Assembly (NCBI GenBank): GCA_004151065.3
Contig: NWUY0300004732.1
Span: 13,440-26,799, forward strand
From: Larix sibirica
Taxonomy: Eukaryota > Streptophyta > Pinopsida > Pinales > Pinaceae
Length of the DNA: 13,360 nucleotides
Direction: 5' to 3'
Made by a program: the position numbers and the translations under genes. Every line of letters begins with the position of its first letter. Positions within the stretch are counted from its first letter, which is position 1. Shown here one piece after another: positions 7,021 through 13,360 of this stretch. The notes under the pieces are model-generated. The model worked only from the letters and a program-made list of their open reading frames with translations, was not told the origin of the DNA and did no database searches.

Positions 7021-8684
7021 ACTTGTTAATTTCAAATCCAATTTGTGATTTGGATGAATGTTATATTGAGATATCAAGAAGGAATTAACATGTAATAATG
7101 TCGATAGGATGGGAATACAGAAGGAAGAGGAAATCCTAATATTTCACCACCAACCTATGCAATCTTGGTTCATTGTCTGGGACAACTAGCTTTAATCATT
7201 GAATGTGCATGGCCTTCAGTGGAAATAGGTAGAGCCAATAGGATATCAATGAGGAAATATGGTTTCCCATTATACATCATAAGGCGGAAAAGTTTGTGTA
7301 ATCATTTTCAATGTGTATGTTCCTTTGCCTACATGTATGACAAAAGAACCAAAATGTATGTCCATTTGCCTCTATGTACGACCCCCCTTCTTGTGTTATT
7401 GCGAATTTGTTTGTTTGTACAAGCCCACCTTTCTTTGTTGAAAGCTAATAACAAAACTTCATTTAGATGCGAACCTTCTCCCTTACAATCTTGATTAGAT
7501 ATGTACATTATATATGAATATTTAGTTTGATTTAGGGAAGTTTTATTGAGTTTAATTTCACTTGGAAGGAAATTAAAGTTTAATGCATTTGTACTTTATA
7601 TCTTCTGTTTTTAGGCATAGTATAAAATAGTCTCTAGTTCTTTATATAGATACATTTAGGTCATACATTCCTAAGTTATTATTCTTTCTAATGTTCATCC
7701 ACCACATTTTGTTGTTTATGTTCATTTTCTTAGCATTTCATGGCCGTCCAATTTCATTTGCTTTCCCTTATCTACCAATTCTAAAGACATTTTACTATGC
7801 ACATCGAAGTGGGGTTCAACCGAACCAATTTGTTGGAAAATTAAAAAATATTGGGCTTGTGGGGATCAACAAATTGTTTTAGATATAAATTCAATATTAA
7901 GTTCAGCATAATAGTCATTATTGTCAAGAAGTCTAAAAACCTGCATGCATTAAGCTATAAATGAGTATGTATTCATGACACAAACCAAATATTAATACAA
8001 CACAAAATAGAAAGAAGGCTTGAATTCTTCGTTATTACTCAACAAAAGCATACAAATGAGATTGGAAAATAGATGAGCATATGCAAATTTTAATTGGAGG
8101 CCTCTAAATAGTCTCAATCATCACCTAGCCTAGCAACTAACACATTTACAACTTCACCTAACATGATGTTCATGGTTAATGCACCAATATTCTAACAAAC
8201 TGCTTCCCTTTTGATTGGGATGATATTACAAAATATACTACATTGTATCCTAACACATATTCAATGTTTTGAGCAATGGTAGTCTCTTTCCCATTGTATA
8301 GACTAGAAAATCACAAAAGCATGAAATTACACAATATTTGATAAGTAATCCACATACATAAAATTAATTGTAAAGGAGTTATGATTAACTAGACTTATTA
8401 AAACTCTCAATGCATTCTATTTATCAATATGCACCTCGTAGCTAAATTTGAGATCTTTCGTATCACCACGTTATTTTGCTAAACAATTTTATTGCAATTG
8501 ACATTATGCACCTAAGCTTCCTAGTTGCTTTAAGTTGACCTATGGTTCCACAATTAAGGGTTCTCTATATGTTCTAGTAAGATATTATTTATTAATGTTA
8601 CATTGTTGTTTTACTTTTTTCTTAACTAGATTGGTCGTAGTATTGTAGATGATTCAATTTCTTGATATTCTCTTATTCTAGTTT
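7021..8684. other. AT-rich stretch without a recognised gene, copy 2
   Basis: This is the counterpart of 817-2480, with the same small tandem duplication at 7314-7382 and no supported gene. Confidence 0.5.
7314..7382. repeat. Short tandem duplication, about 41 bp period, copy 2
   Basis: Counterpart of 1110-1178, with arms at 7314-7341 and 7355-7382. Confidence 0.6.
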
Positions 8685-8695
8685 GATATCACAAG

Positions 8696-8708
8696 TGGTA
8701 GCAAGAGC
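8696..8708 (+). other. Degenerate tRNA-Met primer-binding site, copy 2
   Basis: Counterpart of 2492-2504, again followed by the RNase H-like relic (8942-9133). Confidence 0.4.
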
Positions 8709-8941
8709 TTGGGGGTGGTTTTAATAAGTAGATAAGAGGGTCTAGATCCATTGATTATGAGATATATGTGCAACATTTTAGCAGTTGTGCATGGATATAG
8801 GGTCACAGTCTTTGGTTCTATGAACCTCCCTATGATAGCGGTTATATAGTAGTTCACCTTCTTTCTTTGATGTCTATGCATGGAATGCTATAAACATCAC
8901 CTAAATTAGAAATTAAAAGAGTTACATAACCCTCTTTCAAA

Positions 8942-9133
8942 GTAGAGTTTGCAAGGGGAATAGGAATCACAACCAATAATGAGGTGGAAGCACTAGCAAC
9001 TTACAAGGGTTGATGGTTTTAAAACATAGAAGGGGTCCAAAAAGAAATGGTGGTTAGGGATTCGACAGTAATACTAATATCGTTATATCATAAAAATCCT
9101 TTTCAAAACTTCAAAATTTTCAGACTTGCATAA
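8942..9133 (+). pseudogene. RNase H-like retroelement relic, copy 2
   Basis: This matches 2738-2929, with the same stops (TGA 9011, TAA 9020, TAA 9131) and the same surviving TNN...E and DS positions. The shared disabling mutations show that the decay preceded whatever event or artefact produced the two 6.2 kb copies. Confidence 0.6.
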
Positions 9134-9283
9134 AGAAATATAGTGTTGATCCAAGACTTTGAACTGGGATTCGACAGCATATCTAGTAAACCCATGGGCA
9201 TAGACTAGTGTACCTAACCCAGGGAGATTTGAACTGGGTACCCATTGACATGGAATTAGTTGAATGTCCAAAAACACAGCGAC

Positions 9284-9984
9284 AACCAGTTGAGATAACT
9301 ACTTAGGCTATTATCGTGGTTTTTTATTATTATATATGTATATTATAATATCAGGTAACTATGTTATATGGACTATATCAATGCTTATGCTTTCATTATA
9401 ATCACCAATACGGTTTATATTGGCTTTTGCATCAGGGTGTTGTTTATTATATGAACAATAATGTTAATCATAGTATACATATAGTTTCATGATAATAACA
9501 ATATGTTTTATGAATGTTACATATTTTCACCAATAAAAAAATTGTCCATACCAAATTACTCTAAGATAGCATTTGATTAGTTGGGAGGACAAGGAAGCTT
9601 CCCATACATAGTTCAGATTCAAGCTATAACTCATCTTGTTTGATCGCTTTTGACAAATAGTAAGAGAAATTAGGCTATCTCTTACATCTCTAAAAACTTC
9701 TGCGAAGAGGAAAGGCCCTTCATTAAATACAATATTTTGAGTTCTAATGGATAATCTATTGAAATGCTAACTATAAACTATATAGAGCTAGAGGAAGAAT
9801 AATCACCAGGAATTCCACCCTTCAAGTAGGCATCCTTCCCATATTCCGATGGAGGCCTTCCACCAATGTTTGATTGACACTCGATCAAACTTTTCATAGA
9901 AGGTAACTTAAATTAAAAAATTCCTTGAAGAGATTTCGGAGATTCATAGGAATCACCATATGAGAAACTCTTATAACATACACC
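9284..9984. other. AT-rich spacer, no gene seen, copy 2
   Basis: Counterpart of 3080-3780, with no gene supported. Confidence 0.5.
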
Positions 9985-10020
9985 ATCATGCCCTCTCCAC
10001 CTTCCTCACTTTTTTTATTT

Positions 10021-10169
10021 TGGTTGAGGGATGTTGCCCACAATAACATATAAGCTCTAATATATCATGATCCTTATGCTAATGGAGGAAACCACAAGGG
10101 AGTGGTGCCTCCTACTAACATAATGGTTCATTGGTTGCAACGTGGATATGCATGTTGCTTGAACTTCCC
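10021..10169 (+). repeat. Diverged direct repeat, arm A, copy 2
   Basis: Counterpart of 3817-3965, pairing with 10345-10489. Confidence 0.7.
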
Positions 10170-10344
10170 CCCTCTTTGTGCCGATTTTATTTTTTTCTCG
10201 TTGAGAATACTGTACAATACCCCTTGTACATACCTTCCTAAAAATTGCCCATTAATAAGTCAAATATGCCTAAAATCTACATGTTTTGGAATTGTTTCTA
10301 TGACATAAATACCTCTCTAGTATACAAGAAAATTGATCTCACAT

Positions 10345-10489
10345 TGGTTGAGATATGTGGCCCACAACAACATATATGCTCCAATATACCATGATCCTTA
10401 TGCCAACGATGATAGCCAAAAAGGAGTGATACCTCCTACTCACATAATAATCGATTGATTGTGTTGTGGATATACTAGTTAAATTTCCT
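10345..10489 (+). repeat. Diverged direct repeat, arm B, copy 2
   Basis: Counterpart of 4141-4285, pairing with 10021-10169. Confidence 0.7.
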
Positions 10490-10493
10490 TTAA

Positions 10494-10844
10494 TATGAAC
10501 CAATTGTTTTGATATTTTTATATATCAAAAAATACTATAATTCAAATCCATTATAACCTCATATTTTATTATTTATTAATCACCTGCTTAAATATGATTG
10601 GTTATCCTTAACACATAATTTAATTTGATATTTCTTACCTAAGTTTCCTTATCCACCGTTTCCATGTTGTTCTCCATGGCTTGCATGCCCCATATCACAT
10701 GCTACGTTTAATTTAAAAAAAAAACATAAAGGATTGCATATGGATAAATAGACTTTTATGTTGCATTAAATATATAAGCATTGAATGATTTACTTAAAGC
10801 GTTGATGAAGGTTACTTTTCAATGTATACAAATGAGAATTTTCC
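10494..10844. other. AT-rich spacer before the coiled-coil ORF, copy 2
   Basis: Counterpart of 4290-4640, with nothing further supported. Confidence 0.5.
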
Positions 10845-10850
10845 TTATAT

Positions 10851-11009
10851 ATGTTTTCTTTCGGCAAAAAGCAATCCATTGAAAAAGAATTGGCTGCTAT
10901 TGATTTGCAAGTATCTGAAACACTTGCCTTCTAGTACATTCTGAGAAGAGACCTTAAAGACGAAAAGAAACGGTTATTAGGACTTCTTCAAGACAAAGGA
11001 AAAGGTAAG
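10851..11009 (+). pseudogene. Coding-like upstream extension with one stop, copy 2
   Basis: Counterpart of 4647-4805, with the in-frame TAG at 10932. The stop being present in both copies argues against a read error in one of them, unless both derive from the same reads. Confidence 0.35.
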
Positions 11010-11351
11010 ATGGAAGCAACTCTACCTGCTCAGTATAATCCTGTAGAGATCTATAGAAATTATCCAGATAGTCATGAAAGAAGACAAGAGTACAGAAAAG
11101 ATAAGGAGAAATTGCTAAGACTCCAAATCAAGGAGAAGCAGCAAGCTTTGAAGAAATTGGTTAATGAGATTGAAGATCTCAAAAACATGGTTAAAGTTCT
11201 GATTATTGAAAGGGACCAGTCATCTGCTGATGAAATGAGTAAACACTATGAGCTAGCCTTGCAGAGTCCAGAACATAAAGAATCTTCCCCTGATTTGACC
11301 TTAGGTCTGTTTCAAGGTCCCAAGTCCCATGTTGTTTCAGTGTCTGCATAG
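11010..11351 (+). CDS. Coiled-coil protein fragment with EAR-like motif, copy 2
   Basis: This encodes the same 113 residues as 4806-5147, with the same Leu/Ile/Val heptads (about 36-64) and DLTLGL at 95-100. The open upstream extension begins at ATG 10851 and is broken by the same TAG at 10932. Identity between the copies is not evidence of selection, because the surrounding non-coding DNA is equally identical. The protein could be the last exon of a plant gene or a transduced gene fragment. Confidence 0.4.
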   Translation: MEATLPAQYNPVEIYRNYPDSHERRQEYRKDKEKLLRLQIKEKQQALKKLVNEIEDLKNMVKVLIIERDQSSADEMSKHYELALQSPEHKESSPDLTLGLFQGPKSHVVSVSA

Positions 11352-11352
11352 G

Positions 11353-11572
11353 TGCTAGTCTACATATATTGGAAATCCCAAGAAGCCTTGGATTAGGATT
11401 CAGCGCTGTTGTTTCTGAAACATAAAAGGATCCAATACCTTGTGCAGAGGCATTAGTAAGTGTCTGTGTGTTTGCAGTGATGAGCTTCGTAGTCCGAAGC
11501 CGATCTGCCTGATGTAAAAGTTGTTAATGGAAAAATCTTGTTGAAATTGAATGTGAAAGCGATCTTGGTGCA
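11353..11572 (+). mobile_element. Candidate LTR end of a Copia-type element, copy 2
   Basis: Counterpart of 5149-5368, ending CA three bases before the primer-binding site at 11576. No downstream gag-pol or second LTR appears in the 1.8 kb that follows. Confidence 0.4.
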
Positions 11573-11575
11573 TAT

Positions 11576-11589
11576 TGGTATCAGAGCCA
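11576..11589 (+). other. tRNA-iMet primer-binding site, copy 2
   Basis: Counterpart of 5372-5385, with the identical 14-base match and the same CA-TAT lead. Confidence 0.75.
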
Positions 11590-11593
11590 ACAA

Positions 11594-12314
11594 GCATAAT
11601 TTCTTTCTGTAAGTAAATGTGTTCATTGCTTTCTATCTACTAAATATGCTGCAGTTTATTCTGTGTTATCTTGCTTGCAATCTGGCAAACTGCTCTTGTA
11701 GATTGTGGAAATGACAGTTGAGTAAATTGTTGGACGTGAGGATTTGAATTTTGGGTTGTCCGAAGGAGAGGTCATAGCCGATGGGCAGGCGCAGAAAATC
11801 CTCATAGTACCGGAGACTAGCGTGATTTCTCTTGGCTTCGGCTTGGCGCCGGGCGTGAGATTTTAAAGTTCTATAACAATAGACTATATTCAAAACAAAC
11901 AAATGCTTGCAATTTAGATCCCAATCTTGGATTCTCTTAGGGCCTTTGCACCCACATTTTCCATTGCATGAATGCATCGTGCAAATGTTCTTTCTAACTT
12001 TTTAGGGGTATGCACTTTTGATTCTCGTTCATGTGTCACCTCTTCGTATCTTTTGACAACATTATTATGTCATTGACATGTTGTTTTTGCGCCGTAGGAT
12101 TAATTCAGTGTCGGGATCAGGGTTCAAATTCGAAGGGTGGGCCTTAATTTCAATTTGAATGGTATATATTCGTGTATCATTTCTAAGATGAAAAGCTTCA
12201 GAAAAAATCAAATTTCATTTTACAATAATAAATTAATTACACACTTCTTAAAAAATGTGTTAAATAGAATATTATATTTTTAATCAAATTTATGCCACTA
12301 AATAAATCAATAAA
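11594..12314. other. Leader-like stretch and GC-rich island, no gene, copy 2
   Basis: Counterpart of 5390-6110. The GC-rich part lies at 11762-11859 and the inverted repeat at 12056-12084. Confidence 0.45.
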
Positions 12315-13360
12315 CTCACAATTATCACATTTACAAGAAATATTGTTTTAATATAAACTTTCTAAATTGTATTAATTCTTTCAAAATAAAATAGTCATTC
12401 TATCTCGAAAACAAACATACTAAAAAAATAGAAAAAAGAAAATTGGAGGGGAGATACACACAGGAATCCAAGCTTGTAAATAGCATATACCTAGCTTAGG
12501 AATCTAGCGCGGTTGAACCCCATCATGTTTTCCTTTCTTTTCTTCTTAATTAACCAATACGAGTTCAAAAACTCATTCTTTACAACCCTTTGTGTGGCTG
12601 AACATATAGTGAAAATCCCAAATCTGCTTTGAACCCTATCTCGAAACCCATGCATCCATTTATCTAGGATTCTTACTTCAAATTAAATGGAAGTTTGGAT
12701 CCAGGTTTCTAATATCTAGACTTAAACCTTTATAATATTATATAAACATTCAGATATTTGGATGGTCGAACCTCGTCCCAGACTCTACAACTTGATATTT
12801 TAGTCAAAATCTCCTTTTGATTGCACACATCTCCCTCTAATCTCCCTCTCTGCACTGTCCACTCTACACGTGCAATCCTTCTAGGGAAAAGATATTCATA
12901 CTTATATAACATTTACCCATTTTTTATTTTTTTTATTTGTGACGTTTGGATTTCTTGTTCTTTGGTGGGATGATTTAGTGCTAAAGAAATGTATTAAAAG
13001 AAGTGGGGTGAGACTTCGTATTAGAATTAGTGGGAACACATGGCTATTCCCTATAAGAAACACCTACTACAAAAAGGCGACGAGTAATCGAAGAACAACC
13101 AGCTCTTTAAATGAATGTGTGTGATATAAGTCGTAAAAATCTATCCTGGACAGTAGTTTGGTGGTTGATAAAGGAAATTGTTGTGTGACACGACATTAAT
13201 CTGAATGGGTGAGCAAAGCATTGAGTTTTGACATCACAGGCCACCTCAAGGAATTGCCTCAAAGTGATACGACACCCTTCATCAACACATTTCATATTCA
13301 GAAATTAATAGAGAAAAAACAACTCGTTCAACAAGGATAATTTTAGGGGCGAAATTTAGC
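12315..13360. other. Right flank, no gene recognised
   Basis: Up to about 12460 this is distantly related to the tail of copy 1; beyond that it occurs once in the window. Open frames at 12730-12912 (minus), 12939-13124 (plus, no ATG start) and 13107-13295 (minus) are short and resemble no family I know. A C/T-rich stretch (about 12808-12850) precedes a G-box and TATA-like sequence, then a T-rich run (12920-12938). It may hold a promoter, but I cannot support a transcript. Confidence 0.5.
12867..12872. promoter_or_regulatory. G-box palindrome CACGTG, promoter unproven
   Basis: CACGTG is the core target of plant bHLH and bZIP factors. TATATA follows at 12903-12908, about 30 bases on. A six-base palindrome occurs by chance every few kilobases, and no coding sequence follows, so this is only a candidate element. 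Confidence 0.2.

Larger units (their letters stand above)
6205..12314. repeat. 6.2 kb direct repeat, copy 2
   Basis: This is the second copy of the unit, beginning right after the ambiguous base at 6204 and matching 1-6110 at an offset of 6204. It carries every relic of copy 1 in the same order. Past 12314 it runs into sequence that is only distantly matched by the tail of copy 1, and then into sequence present once. Because its right flank is continuous for another kilobase, copy 2 is the better representative of the locus. Confidence 0.97.

Noticed and set aside
1-12314. The two 6.2 kb copies as the paired LTRs of one giant retrotransposon
   Set aside because: They are separated by a single base with no internal region, and the unit itself contains an LTR end, primer-binding sites and other relics.
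12939-13124. 61-codon frame downstream of the G-box as a promoter-driven gene
   Set aside because: It has no ATG at its start, is short, and shows no conserved motif.
1-13360. CRISPR array, operon, rRNA, tRNA or prokaryotic island
   Set aside because: There are no regularly spaced short repeats, no dense ORFs with ribosome sites and no structural RNA. All other signals point to plant nuclear repeat DNA.

Overview
This is AT-rich eukaryotic DNA, almost certainly from a land plant. The clearest clue is a 14-base match to the retrotransposon primer-binding site complementary to plant initiator tRNA-Met (TGGTATCAGAGCCA). Degenerate retroelement coding sequence, intron-type splice signals and the lack of dense long ORFs agree. 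A repeat-rich genome such as a conifer would fit, but nothing in the window fixes the taxon.

The main architecture is one 6.2 kb sequence present twice in direct orientation. Bases 1-6110 recur at 6205-12314 with a constant offset of 6204. In my reading by eye the only difference is one base (C731 versus A6935), and I found no net indel. A single ambiguous base (n) lies at 6204, exactly on the junction, and the second copy starts at the same base as the window. The last 93 bases of copy 1 (6111-6203) are a clearly diverged relative of the equivalent stretch in copy 2 (12315 to about 12460). I favour an assembly or scaffolding duplication, or joined haplotypes or paralogues, over a genuine recent tandem duplication.

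Each unit, in copy-1 coordinates, holds: a weak minus-strand gene relic (about 313-800); a 1.6 kb AT-rich stretch with a small tandem duplication (1110-1178); a degenerate tRNA-Met primer-binding site (2492-2504) followed by an RNase H-like retroelement relic with stops (2738-2929); a diverged direct repeat pair 324 bp apart that shares one broken reading frame (3817-3965 and 4141-4285); a coding-like segment (4647-5147) with one early stop, whose 113-residue open part has a leucine-heptad coiled coil and a DLTLGL (EAR-type) motif; and a candidate short LTR (5149-5368) followed by a near-perfect Copia-type primer-binding site (5372-5385) and a GC-rich island (about 5558-5655).

The unique right end (about 12461-13360) has no recognisable gene. 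It holds a G-box palindrome upstream of TATA-like sequence, which is only suggestive.

I see no operon, CRISPR array, rRNA, tRNA or complete gene, and no convincing new biological system. The most useful points are the probable assembly origin of the duplication and the unidentified coiled-coil/EAR ORF beside an LTR relic.
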